From the NCBI GenBank assembly GCA_934589065.1, contig CAKTNN010000007.1, forward strand, positions 10,989 through 74,988: a stretch of 64,000 nt of DNA. The letters run 5' to 3'. The position numbers and the translations under genes are program-made. The notes below the pieces were generated by a model. The model made no database searches, was not told the DNA's origin, and was given only the letters and a program-made list of their open reading frames with translations. The stretch is from an uncultured Oscillospiraceae bacterium (GTDB taxonomy: Bacteria; Bacillota; Clostridia; Oscillospirales; Oscillospiraceae). Of the stretch, positions 50,708-58,746 are shown piece by piece. Each line of letters starts with the position of its first letter. The stretch's first letter is position 1.

Positions 50708-51487
50708 TCAAATATCCAGCTCCAGCACTTCGGTAATTTCCGTAGGGCCTTCCAGCAGGAGCTTTTCCACCCGGTCTTTTCCCGTAATGCACAGCTTCAG
50801 CTCGCCCCCGGGGACGCGGGCCGTCAGAGTATTGTCCGGCAGCAGCCCTTGCTTCCACAGCACGCAGGCAACGCTTCCGCAGCCGGTGCCGCAGGCCAGG
50901 GTAAAGTCCTCCACGCCCCGCTCAAAGGTCAGCACATCCGCTTTGCCCATGCCCGTCAGGCAGTAGTAATTGATGTTTGCCCCCTTGGGGAACGCCGGGT
51001 CATAGCGCAGGGCGCGCATCTCTTCCCGGAGTGCATCCTTCGCGGCAAACAGGTCGCCGGAATAGGCCTTTACTCCGTGGGGAACGCCGGGATTTCCCAG
51101 CTCCACATAGGCAACGTCCCCTTTCCGGTTTAAGTCCAGCACGCTGGGATTGTTCAGCGCAACCCGATATTGGCTCTCGGAAACCCGCTGCCCCTCCACA
51201 AGGCCTGCCAGTGTTTCAAACACCATGGTTTCCCCCACAATGCCCATGTCGTGGGCAAACCGGGCAATGCACCGGGCGCCGTTGCCGCACATCTCTCCCC
51301 GGGTTCCGTCGGAATTGTAGAAAATCATCCGAAAGTCTGCACTGTCGGAGTTTCCCACCGCCAATAGGCCATCGGCATGGCGCAGGGCGCAGAGCTTTTT
51401 TGCCAGGGCAGAAAAATCTTCCGTAAGGTTTCTGGCATCCAGCACCATAAAATCGTTGCCCGCGCCGTTCATATAGTATACGTTCAT
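50708..51487 (-). CDS. dapF: Diaminopimelate epimerase
   Basis: Interconverts LL- and meso-diaminopimelate, needed for peptidoglycan and lysine. 259 residues. It starts MNVYYMNGAGNDFMVLDARN. The two active-site Cys are in GEMCGNGARC (C67) and ACGTGCGS (C199). It follows dapB by 5 bases on the minus strand. Last gene of a six-gene operon ending at repeat element A. Confidence 0.95.
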   Translation of the reverse strand: MNVYYMNGAGNDFMVLDARNLTEDFSALAKKLCALRHADGLLAVGNSDSADFRMIFYNSDGTRGEMCGNGARCIARFAHDMGIVGETMVFETLAGLVEGQRVSESQYRVALNNPSVLDLNRKGDVAYVELGNPGVPHGVKAYSGDLFAAKDALREEMRALRYDPAFPKGANINYYCLTGMGKADVLTFERGVEDFTLACGTGCGSVACVLWKQGLLPDNTLTARVPGGELKLCITGKDRVEKLLLEGPTEITEVLELDI

Positions 51488-51492
51488 ATCTT

Positions 51493-52212
51493 TTACCCCA
51501 GGATGCCGTCCATGTTGTAAATGCCGGGGGTCTTCCCCACCACAAATCGGGCCGCCTCCACCGCGCCATCGGCAAACATAGCCCGGTTGTGTGCCTCGTG
51601 CCGCAAAGTCAGGGTCTGGTTGGGGGTGCAGATATGCACCTCATGAATTCCCACCACGTTGCCCATGCGCAGGGAGGAAATGCCGATTTCCTCTTTGGTG
51701 CGCTTGCCTTCACCGGCCCGACCGCAGTGCTCCACCGCCTGGGGCCGCACCTGCTGCACCGCCTGGAAAAGCATCCGGGCCGTGCCGCTGGGGGCATCCA
51801 CCTTCCGGTTGTGGTGAACCTCTACGATTTCAATATCCGCCTCCGGAAAGGCCGCTGCCGCCTGTTTGGCAAGGCGGCACAGCACCGCAATGCCCAGGCT
51901 CATATTTCCGGAATAGAACACGGGGATTTTTTCTCCGGCGGCATAAATCAGCTGCTTTTCCGCCTCTGTGTGACCGGTTGTGCCGATCACCACGGCGCAG
52001 CCCTGGGCCTCAGCATAGCGCAAAACCGCTTCCACCGCGCTGTGGTGAGAGAAATCGATGATCACATCCCCATGGAGATTTCCCAGCTCCTGAAAGGTTT
52101 TGCAAGCGCCGTTTTCGCCGTCAATGCTGACTCTGCCCACCAGGTCTTCTCCCAGTGCAGTACAAATCAGCTGACCCATTGTGCCGTTGGCTCCGCATAC
52201 AATGGCTCTCAT
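51493..52212 (-). CDS. dapB: 4-hydroxy-tetrahydrodipicolinate reductase
   Basis: 239 residues from the ATG at 52212, which overlaps the dapA stop (ATGA). NAD(P)-binding VCGANGTMGQL near 4-14, GTTGHTEAEKQ (about 85-95), and the substrate motif VEVHHNRKVDAPSGTA (about 132-147) with the catalytic His/Lys are all present. The longer open frame upstream lies inside dapA and is not conserved. Confidence 0.95.
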   Translation of the reverse strand: MRAIVCGANGTMGQLICTALGEDLVGRVSIDGENGACKTFQELGNLHGDVIIDFSHHSAVEAVLRYAEAQGCAVVIGTTGHTEAEKQLIYAAGEKIPVFYSGNMSLGIAVLCRLAKQAAAAFPEADIEIVEVHHNRKVDAPSGTARMLFQAVQQVRPQAVEHCGRAGEGKRTKEEIGISSLRMGNVVGIHEVHICTPNQTLTLRHEAHNRAMFADGAVEAARFVVGKTPGIYNMDGILG

Positions 52213-53096
52213 ACCTGCACCCCCAGCCGGCGCATCTCCGCCAGAAGTTTTGCCCGGTTCTCCGGCTCCATGGGGGTCATAGGCAGGCGGATATACTCCT
52301 TGCCAAAGCCCATTGCACTGACGGCAGCCTTGGCAGGGATGGGATTGACCTCGCAGAACAGCAGGTTGATGAGATTCAGATACTTGCACTGATCCTGGGC
52401 AGCTTTGGCAACATTCCCTGCAAAGAAGGCATCGGTCATGGCAACCGCCTCCTTGGGCAAAACATTGCTCAGCACGCTGATGGTACCCTTGCCGCCCATG
52501 GACAAAATGGGAACGGTCAGGCCATCCTCTCCGGAATACACATCAATTTTGTCTCCGCACCGGGCGAAGAGCTCCACCACCTGGCTCATATTGCCGCTGG
52601 CCTCCTTAATGGCGGCAATATTGGGGTGCTCTGCCAGCCTTTCCACCGTGGCAGGCAGCAGGTTGCAGCCGGTACGGGAGGGGACATTATAAAGGATGAT
52701 GGGCTTGTCCACCTTATCCGCAATGGCAGTAAAGTGGGCAATCAGGCCATTCTGGGTAGCCTTATTGTAGTAGGGGGTTACCACCAGAAGGGCATCCGCC
52801 CCCTCCCGGGCAGCGCTGATGCTGTAGTCAATGGCATGCTGGGTATTATTCGTGCCGGTTCCGGCAATAACAGGGACTCTCCCCGCCACCCGGTCGATGG
52901 TAAAGCGGATAACTTCCTTCCGCTCCTCCGGGCTCAGCGTGGCGCTTTCGCCGGTGGTGCCCACCGCCACCAAAGCATTGATGCCCTGGGAAAGCTGGAA
53001 ATCGATAAACCGGCCCAGTGCCTCGTAGTCCACCCCTTCCGGAGTCATGGGGGTAACCATAGCGGTTGCCATGCCCTTAAAAATCGTCCTTTTCAT
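52209..53096 (-). CDS. dapA: 4-hydroxy-tetrahydrodipicolinate synthase
   Basis: First committed step of the DAP/lysine branch: condensation of pyruvate with aspartate semialdehyde. 295 residues, a TIM barrel. TTGESATL (47-54), catalytic Tyr136 in LYNVPSRTG, Schiff-base Lys164 in AAIKEASGN. No lysine riboswitch precedes it; the gene starts 14 bases after a DUF2461 gene, so it seems to depend on the promoter far upstream at the BMP-domain gene. Confidence 0.96.
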   Translation of the reverse strand: MKRTIFKGMATAMVTPMTPEGVDYEALGRFIDFQLSQGINALVAVGTTGESATLSPEERKEVIRFTIDRVAGRVPVIAGTGTNNTQHAIDYSISAAREGADALLVVTPYYNKATQNGLIAHFTAIADKVDKPIILYNVPSRTGCNLLPATVERLAEHPNIAAIKEASGNMSQVVELFARCGDKIDVYSGEDGLTVPILSMGGKGTISVLSNVLPKEAVAMTDAFFAGNVAKAAQDQCKYLNLINLLFCEVNPIPAKAAVSAMGFGKEYIRLPMTPMEPENRAKLLAEMRRLGVQV

Positions 53097-53110
53097 ATTC
53101 TATCATCCTT

Positions 53111-53767
53111 TCATTGGGAATCAAACTGGTTAAAGTAATCGTAAAGGGGAATCAGTGCTTCCAGCATGGCCTTCGCCCGCTCTCCCAATTGGGGGCCAAA
53201 GAGCTCCGGCCCGACTTCCTCATTGCGGATACAGCTGATATCCGTCTTCCAGGCGAAGTACGGTGCCAGCTCCTCGCTGGGGGCAGCCTTGGGGCGCTTA
53301 TAGGTTTCCGCCGTAACGGGAATGCCTGTTTTCTGCCGGGTATCCTTCAGAATCTTTAAAAATTCCTCCGGCTTTGCGGCTATGCGCTGCCGGAAGGCCT
53401 CCATAGTGGCAACTTTCGGATGCCACAGGGTAAAGCCGTAGCTGACCCCTTCCGGTCGGAATTCAAAGAACAGGCAGGGGTTTTCCGCCCACCACTCCAC
53501 ATCCCGGCGGATGCAGATCCACAGGCTCTCCTTATAGGGCAGCGGATGGTGCAGCCGTGCATCCCGGTAGATGCGGCTGACCTTTAAGAGATTTCCGGGC
53601 CTATCCAGAAAGGGCTCAAAAAGCTCCTTCCCCAGGGCCTTCATCGGCTCGTAGAGGGTATCTACATACTGCTTTTTGTGCTCCAGAAACCATTCCCGGT
53701 TGTTATTCATGCGGATGCCCCAGAGAAAATCCACCGTCTCCGGGGTGAAGCCAGTAAACATATCCAT
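53111..53767 (-). CDS. DUF2461 family protein
   Basis: 218 residues, soluble. Recognisable DUF2461 (TIGR02453-type) features are MNNNREWFLEHKKQY (about 20-34), RIYRDARLHHPLPYKESLWI (about 65-84) and FFEFRPEGVSYGFTLWHP. The family has no established function. It lies between a phosphoesterase gene and dapA with gaps of 8 and 14 bases. Confidence 0.85.
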   Translation of the reverse strand: MDMFTGFTPETVDFLWGIRMNNNREWFLEHKKQYVDTLYEPMKALGKELFEPFLDRPGNLLKVSRIYRDARLHHPLPYKESLWICIRRDVEWWAENPCLFFEFRPEGVSYGFTLWHPKVATMEAFRQRIAAKPEEFLKILKDTRQKTGIPVTAETYKRPKAAPSEELAPYFAWKTDISCIRNEEVGPELFGPQLGERAKAMLEALIPLYDYFNQFDSQ

Positions 53768-53775
53768 TTCCTCTT

Positions 53776-54435
53776 CTATTCGTATTTTGGAGGATCATTA
53801 ATCCAGATCAGCCTGTCCTTTTTCTTTTCCGGCACATCCCGGTCAGGGATTTCCAGGGTATAGCGCTCGTAGGCATTGATCACGGTGGTGCCGTTGTAGT
53901 CCATTTCCCGCACCTTGCTTGAAGTATAGGTCATGTGCACGTGCCCATGGATGTGGTAGGTCGGCTGATACTTATCTAAGAATGTGCGCAGGGAGGGAAA
54001 ACCCCAGTGGGCGATATCCTCGTCATCCCCCAGTCCCTCTGCCGGAGCATGGGTCACCAGGATATCCACGCCACCCGCCTTGCGAATGGGCCAGCGCATC
54101 CGCAGGATTCTGCCCCGCATCTCCCGGTCGGTGTATTGGTGGGGGCCGGGATGGTATTTTCGGCAGCCGCCCAGGCCCAGAATCCGCAGGCCGTTGTATA
54201 CCACCACTCTGCCGTCGATATTATCGCAGCCCTCCGGCGGTCTTGTCTCATAGATGCCGTCATGATTCCCCGGCACGTAAAGCACCGGGCAGCGGGCCAT
54301 GGTCACAAGAAAGCTCAGATACTCCGGCTTCAAGTCTCCGCAGGAAATGATCAGCTGGTAGTCTTTCAGCCGTCCGGGAACGTAGTAGTCCCACAGCGCC
54401 GGGCAGGCTTCATCCGAGATTGCCAGAATCTTCAT
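53776..54435 (-). CDS. Metallophosphoesterase (calcineurin-like)
   Basis: 219 residues, cytosolic. Metal motifs are AISDEACPALWD at the start (Asp; the usual DxH pattern is altered to D-E), SCGDLKPEYL (about 31-40), VPGNHDGIY (about 54-62), THAPAEGLGD (about 123-132) and HIHGHVHMTY. The substrate cannot be predicted. It overlaps the BMP-domain gene by 26 bases. Confidence 0.85.
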   Translation of the reverse strand: MKILAISDEACPALWDYYVPGRLKDYQLIISCGDLKPEYLSFLVTMARCPVLYVPGNHDGIYETRPPEGCDNIDGRVVVYNGLRILGLGGCRKYHPGPHQYTDREMRGRILRMRWPIRKAGGVDILVTHAPAEGLGDDEDIAHWGFPSLRTFLDKYQPTYHIHGHVHMTYTSSKVREMDYNGTTVINAYERYTLEIPDRDVPEKKKDRLIWINDPPKYE

Positions 54436-56392
54436 GGATTGTTTCCTCTTTTCCTGCAGACTTAGATTCCCGGTAAATGCCCAATTCCTCCACCATGGGC
54501 ACTGCCATGGGAAGAATCTCCGAGCGTTTGGGAATGCCGCCTACAACATTATCGCAAAGCCAGTCCAAGTGCAGCAGCTCATCCGGGGTAAAGGTGGTGG
54601 TTCCGTCATTTTTGACCGTGCCATCCTGGGCCACGATCTTCCGGGCAAAGGGATCCAGCCACTTGCCGGCAATGGAGTCCTGCAAGAACTGGGCCATGGT
54701 GCGCACACCGGTGGGCAAGCGGTCGGAAAGATTTACGGCAATCACGCCGCTGTCCATCCCCAGCCAATAGTTCAGGGCCGTATGCCCGCTCTTTTCCCGT
54801 TTCCAGGTTCCGGCGAACATAGAGCTCAGTACAAATTCGTAGAATTTACCCCACAGCCACACGGGAGAGCCCAGGGGGATCAACTCCCCGGTATCGTCCA
54901 TCAGGTAAGTGCCGTAGCTGCAAAAATCCAGATACATTTTGCTGTCTCCCGGGGCATCCCGATTGGAAATCACCCGAATGCCATCGGCGAAGAAATCCAC
55001 CTGGGGATTTCCCTCGGTGCAGGACCAGCGCAGGTGAATCTGGGCCCGGGGATTGGTGAACTGCGCTCCCAGCGCAAAGGCATTGATATTTGCCATCTGC
55101 CCATAGATGGGGTAGGAGGCAATATAGCCGATGCGGTTATCCTGAGCCAGGGCCCCGGCAATGGCTCCCGTAATAAACTTTCCTTCGTACACCCGCCCAT
55201 AGTAGGAGCAGACGCTGGAATAGGGCTGATCCACGGAGCAATTTAGGAACTGCACCTTGGGATACTTTACCGCCACCTTCAGCGTTGCCGCCCGGAGCAG
55301 AGGTGCCGTGGTAAACACCACCTGAGCGCCCTCCGCCACGGCCTGCTCCAAAAGCCGCTCGGCCTCCTGGGTGGAATTGGCATTGAAGTAGCTCTTAATG
55401 GTCAGCTTGTTGCCCAGCACCTTTTGCAGGTATTCCCTGCCCTGCTCGTGGCCCAGCACCCAGCCGCTGGTAGCAGGGGAAAGCTGATGGACAAAGGCAA
55501 CGTTCAAATAAACCGGGGTGGAAATCCAGTCCAGGATGTTGCCCTTTGCATTGGGGTCTGCCGTGGTGCGCATCTGGATGGAATCGTGGCTGGCAGAGGA
55601 GACTACATCATAGCGCAGTGCCGTCAGGGTTTTTCGGATTTCCGACACGGGCATTTTGCCCAAATCCTGGTAGCGGTACAGCTGGAGCCACAATAATAGC
55701 GCTTCCTCCGGCAATACGTCCTCCCGGATGGCGCCCAGCTGGTTGAAGGCATCCCGGAAATAATAGAAATAGGCATTGAAGGTACGGCGCTCCTCCTCCG
55801 TCCAGGTTTCCCCGGGCTGCTTGCCCACGGCAGCTAAGAGCTTGGCATAGTGACCGGGCTTGCGGAACTGGACGGCATAGAGCCTGCTGGCCTTGAAGAA
55901 ATCCAGGAATTCATAGTAAGCAACAATTCTGGGGTCATCGCTTTTGGGCGGGAGAATCCGGCGAACCATGGCAGGGATCCGGGCCGCGCCGAAATAGCGC
56001 AGGACGCTTACCCGCTTGTTTCCCTCCTGGACGTAGAAATTGCCCAGATATTCAAAGCACTGAATTGCATCCCGGATACCGGTGCTCCCCAGGTGGGCGG
56101 CACACAGGCTCATCCACTTCCGGGCAAACTCCGTCTTGATGTCCATCAGCGGCAGGAAGCTGGGAGAAAAGGCAGTGATTCTTCCGGCAGATTTGGTGCC
56201 GATAATCCGCTCGGCGGGAATTTCCAGCAGGCCCAGATCCTGCACCACCTGGGCGCTGTTTTCCGGCAAAATCTCATCCAGAACCGCCGGATTTGTGGGC
56301 TTTCCCTGGCTGGCAAACTCGTTGGCTTCCTTCGTGCCCAGCTTCAGCGCACGGCTGTATTCCTCGGTAACCATTTGTGCTGCAGTTTCCAT
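54410..56392 (-). CDS. Cytosolic BMP/PnrA-domain protein with ParB-like N-terminal region
   Basis: 660 residues from the ATG at 56392 (GGGGGA ribosome site). There is no signal peptide or lipobox. An N-terminal region contains LGNFYVQEGNKRVSVLRYFG (about 105-124), which resembles the ParB/nuclease-like phrase for effector loops, followed by a helical stretch. From about 285 onward there is a Med/BMP substrate-binding domain (VAFVHQLSPATSGWVLGHEQ, EGAQVVFTTAPLL, KFITGAIAGALAQDNRIGYI, LGMDSGVIAV), as in nucleoside-binding lipoproteins. Without export it probably acts as an intracellular ligand sensor. It leads the operon with dapA-B-F. Confidence 0.75.
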   Translation of the reverse strand: METAAQMVTEEYSRALKLGTKEANEFASQGKPTNPAVLDEILPENSAQVVQDLGLLEIPAERIIGTKSAGRITAFSPSFLPLMDIKTEFARKWMSLCAAHLGSTGIRDAIQCFEYLGNFYVQEGNKRVSVLRYFGAARIPAMVRRILPPKSDDPRIVAYYEFLDFFKASRLYAVQFRKPGHYAKLLAAVGKQPGETWTEEERRTFNAYFYYFRDAFNQLGAIREDVLPEEALLLWLQLYRYQDLGKMPVSEIRKTLTALRYDVVSSASHDSIQMRTTADPNAKGNILDWISTPVYLNVAFVHQLSPATSGWVLGHEQGREYLQKVLGNKLTIKSYFNANSTQEAERLLEQAVAEGAQVVFTTAPLLRAATLKVAVKYPKVQFLNCSVDQPYSSVCSYYGRVYEGKFITGAIAGALAQDNRIGYIASYPIYGQMANINAFALGAQFTNPRAQIHLRWSCTEGNPQVDFFADGIRVISNRDAPGDSKMYLDFCSYGTYLMDDTGELIPLGSPVWLWGKFYEFVLSSMFAGTWKREKSGHTALNYWLGMDSGVIAVNLSDRLPTGVRTMAQFLQDSIAGKWLDPFARKIVAQDGTVKNDGTTTFTPDELLHLDWLCDNVVGGIPKRSEILPMAVPMVEELGIYRESKSAGKEETIHEDSGNLG

Positions 56393-56419
56393 AGCGCTTC
56401 CCCCTTCTATTTTTCGTTT

Positions 56420-56448
56420 ATCATACCATATTCTCCCCTGAAAAGCAA
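56420..56448 (-). promoter_or_regulatory. Promoter of the BMP-dap operon
   Basis: Minus strand TTGCTT (56448-56443), a 17-base spacer and TATGAT (56425-56420), about 28 bases before the ATG. Confidence 0.7.
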
Positions 56449-56525
56449 CCGCCGCGCCAGGCTGACTGAGGGATTGCACCCAAAGACGTGCCGCCCCGGT
56501 TGCCCGGCAGTCAAATCCCTTGCAG

Positions 56526-56554
56526 TTGCTTTTGCTTTTCCCCTGTGGTAGAAT
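56526..56554 (+). promoter_or_regulatory. Promoter of the DUF218-M42 pair
   Basis: TTGCTT (56526-56531), a 17-base spacer and TAGAAT (56549-56554), 37 bases before the ATG. Confidence 0.65.
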
Positions 56555-56590
56555 AGGAGCATATAGACTGGAAGTCTATGGGAGGTTACC

Positions 56591-57376
56591 ATGCAAAAAG
56601 AAAACAAAAAGCACCGGCTTTGGCCTTTGATTGCCTGCGGGCCGGTGGGGATCATTGGATTTTTCTGTAAGTTTGTGCTGCCAGGCTACAGCTTTTCTGC
56701 TCTGGTGTGCCTGTGCATCATTGCCCTGATTCTTTTCTACACCGGTATGCCCTTTGTAACGGATCGGTTTCCAAAATTCGGAAAGATTCTCACCCGGACG
56801 GTAACGGTGATTTTGGCCTTAGGGCTTACGGTATGCGCCATAACCGAGTGCTTTATTATAAAAGCAAGCTTCGGCTCTTCCCAGGAGCCGGTAGAGTATG
56901 CGGTGGTGCTGGGGGCGAAAGTGCGCTCCTGGGGGCCCTCCGTATCCCTGTGGGATCGGATCAACGCCGCTGCCGAATATCTCAATGCCCACCCGGATGT
57001 TACCGCCGTTGTCTCCGGCGGTCAGGGGGCTGACGAGCCGGAAACCGAGGCCGCCTGTATGTATCGGGAGCTTGTAAATCTGGGAGTGAGCCCCGACCGG
57101 ATTTACATGGAAGACAAAGCAAAATCCACTTGGGAAAACATCCATTTTTCCCTGGATCTGATTGAAGCAAAAACCGGCACTCGCCCCCAAAAGCTGGGTG
57201 TAATCTCCAGCGAATACCACCTGTTCCGGGCCAGTCTCTTCACCAAGGATGCCGGAGTAGAATTTGTGGGCATTCCCGCAAAAACTTCCCGCCTGGGTCA
57301 GAGAATCAACCATTTTATGCGGGAAGTCGCCGGTGTCTGGCACTATATTCTTTTAGGAGGAACTTATGATGCTTGA
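56591..57376 (+). CDS. YdcF/SanA-like DUF218 membrane protein
   Basis: 261 residues. Three N-terminal helices (about 10-30, 35-55 and 70-90) precede an extracytoplasmic or membrane-proximal DUF218 domain. VEYAVVLGAKV (about 99-109), VVSGGQGADEPETEAACMYR (about 138-157), IYMEDKAKSTWENI and VISSEYHLFRA form the conserved pocket. Relatives are linked to envelope integrity and vancomycin sensitivity; the reaction is unknown. The stop overlaps the M42 gene by 11 bases. Confidence 0.88.
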   Translation: MQKENKKHRLWPLIACGPVGIIGFFCKFVLPGYSFSALVCLCIIALILFYTGMPFVTDRFPKFGKILTRTVTVILALGLTVCAITECFIIKASFGSSQEPVEYAVVLGAKVRSWGPSVSLWDRINAAAEYLNAHPDVTAVVSGGQGADEPETEAACMYRELVNLGVSPDRIYMEDKAKSTWENIHFSLDLIEAKTGTRPQKLGVISSEYHLFRASLFTKDAGVEFVGIPAKTSRLGQRINHFMREVAGVWHYILLGGTYDA

Positions 57377-58412
57377 TCGAACCTATGCTGATTTTTCCTG
57401 GGAGCAGACCGCTGCCCTGCTGGCGGTGGATTCCCCTTCCGGCTTCACCGCCAAGGCTTCCCGGTGGGTAAAGGATGCCTTTGAAAATCTGGGATGCCCC
57501 GCATACCTCACCCGGAAGGGCGGCGTGATTGCCGACCTGGGCGGAGAAAACGCGGAGGATGCCCTGCTTTTGGAAGCGCACACCGATACCCTGGGCGGTA
57601 TGGTCTGCCAGATCAAGAGCAACGGGCGGCTAAAGTTGACGGCCCTGGGCGGCATGAACGCCAACAATGCCGAAACGGAAAACGTCCGGGTCTACACCCG
57701 GGACGGCAAAGTCTACGAGGGCACTGCTCAGCTTTGCGATGCCTCCATCCACGTAAACGGCAGCTACAATGATACCAAGCGCAGCTTCGATACCCTGGAA
57801 GTGGTGCTGGATGAGCCGGCAGCTTCTCCGGCAGAAGTTCAGGCCCTGGGGATCTCCGTTGGGGATATTGTCTGCTTTGACCCCCGCACCCGCAGAACCG
57901 CCTCCGGCTACCTTAAGAGCCGGTTCTTGGACGATAAGCTCTCCGTGGGCATTCTTCTGGGCTTTGCCAAGTACCTGAAAGACAACCGCATCACCCCCAG
58001 CCGGAAGCTCTACGCCCACATCACCGTATATGAAGAGGTGGGCCACGGCGGCAGCGCCTCGGTTCCCCAGGGCGTGACGGAGGCAATTTCCGTGGATATG
58101 GGCTGCGTAGGCGAGGGTCTGAGCTGCACCGAGCATCAGGTTTCCATCTGTGCCAAAGATTCCGGCGGCCCGTACTGCTACGAGGTCGTTTCCGGGCTCA
58201 TTGAGGCCGCCAAGCGCACCAATGCAGATTACGCCGTGGATGTTTACCCCCACTACGGCTCCGATGTGGAGGCCACTCTCCGGGCCGGAAACGATATCCG
58301 TCACGGTCTCATCGGCGCAGGGGTGTATGCTTCCCATGGCTACGAGCGCAGCCACATTGACGGCGTATACAATACGCTGCTGGTTCTGGCGGAGTACACC
58401 CATGTGCTGTGA
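57366..58412 (+). CDS. M42 family metallopeptidase (deblocking/glutamyl aminopeptidase type)
   Basis: 348 residues. Two-metal aminopeptidase: LLEAHTDTLGG (about 67-77) gives the first His/Asp, SRFLDDKLSVG (about 182-192) the bridging Asp, and YEEVGHGGSA (about 221-230) the catalytic and metal Glu pair; DMGCVGEG and a late ASHGYERSHIDG complete the site. AGGAGG precedes the ATG inside the DUF218 gene. Probable intracellular tetrahedral peptidase for peptide recycling. Confidence 0.92.
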   Translation: MMLDRTYADFSWEQTAALLAVDSPSGFTAKASRWVKDAFENLGCPAYLTRKGGVIADLGGENAEDALLLEAHTDTLGGMVCQIKSNGRLKLTALGGMNANNAETENVRVYTRDGKVYEGTAQLCDASIHVNGSYNDTKRSFDTLEVVLDEPAASPAEVQALGISVGDIVCFDPRTRRTASGYLKSRFLDDKLSVGILLGFAKYLKDNRITPSRKLYAHITVYEEVGHGGSASVPQGVTEAISVDMGCVGEGLSCTEHQVSICAKDSGGPYCYEVVSGLIEAAKRTNADYAVDVYPHYGSDVEATLRAGNDIRHGLIGAGVYASHGYERSHIDGVYNTLLVLAEYTHVL

Positions 58413-58506
58413 AAACGCAGCTCTGCGCGAGAAAATATAACTCCGACTTTTCCCGGGAAATGACCCGCTCCGTCGGAGAATATCTAAAGGATTTCCTATA
58501 AAAAAA

Positions 58507-58586
58507 TGAGGCTGTTAAAGAACGGCGTCATAGGGAACCGGCGTATGCCGCACAGTTCTCATGATGCTGCGCTTTTAACAGCCTCA
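58507..58586. repeat. Inverted-repeat element, copy B
   Basis: TGAGGCTGTTAAAG (58507-58520) pairs with CTTTTAACAGCCTCA (58572-58586). The arms match element A at 50581 while the centres differ. It lies between the M42 gene and the convergent small ORF/MATE genes and could work as a terminator for both sides. Confidence 0.65.
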
Positions 58587-58589
58587 TTT

Positions 58590-58691
58590 TCAGTTTTTCA
58601 GCCGATCCTCCATGTGCCCGGAGTGAATCACCGGGGGCTTAGGGTCGGATGCCTCCCAGGGGATGGGCTTCTTTTCTTCCTCTTTCCGCAT
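58590..58691 (-). CDS. 33-residue hydrophilic small protein, unrecognised
   Basis: ATG at 58691 is preceded by AGGAGG at correct spacing. The product reads MRKEEEKKPIPWEASDPKPP and then VIHSGHMEDRLKN. It is charged, Pro-rich and has no membrane segment. It lies 55 bases downstream of the second MATE gene on the same strand and ends 4 bases from repeat element B. The ribosome site and neighbour-like codon use favour a real gene; function unknown. Confidence 0.55.
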   Translation of the reverse strand: MRKEEEKKPIPWEASDPKPPVIHSGHMEDRLKN

Positions 58692-58746
58692 ACGTGCCTC
58701 CTGCTGCTTTTTGCAGCAGTGTCAGTATGTGCCGAAAGGAGGGCCT

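Noticed and set aside
58436..58501. Open stretch YNSDFSREMTRSVGEY... ending at a TAA after the M42 gene
   Set aside because: About 21 codons look protein-like and could be another gene tail, but I cannot name a family, there is no start, and a CTCCGAC/GTCGGAG hairpin explains part of the pattern. Too weak to list as a gene remnant.
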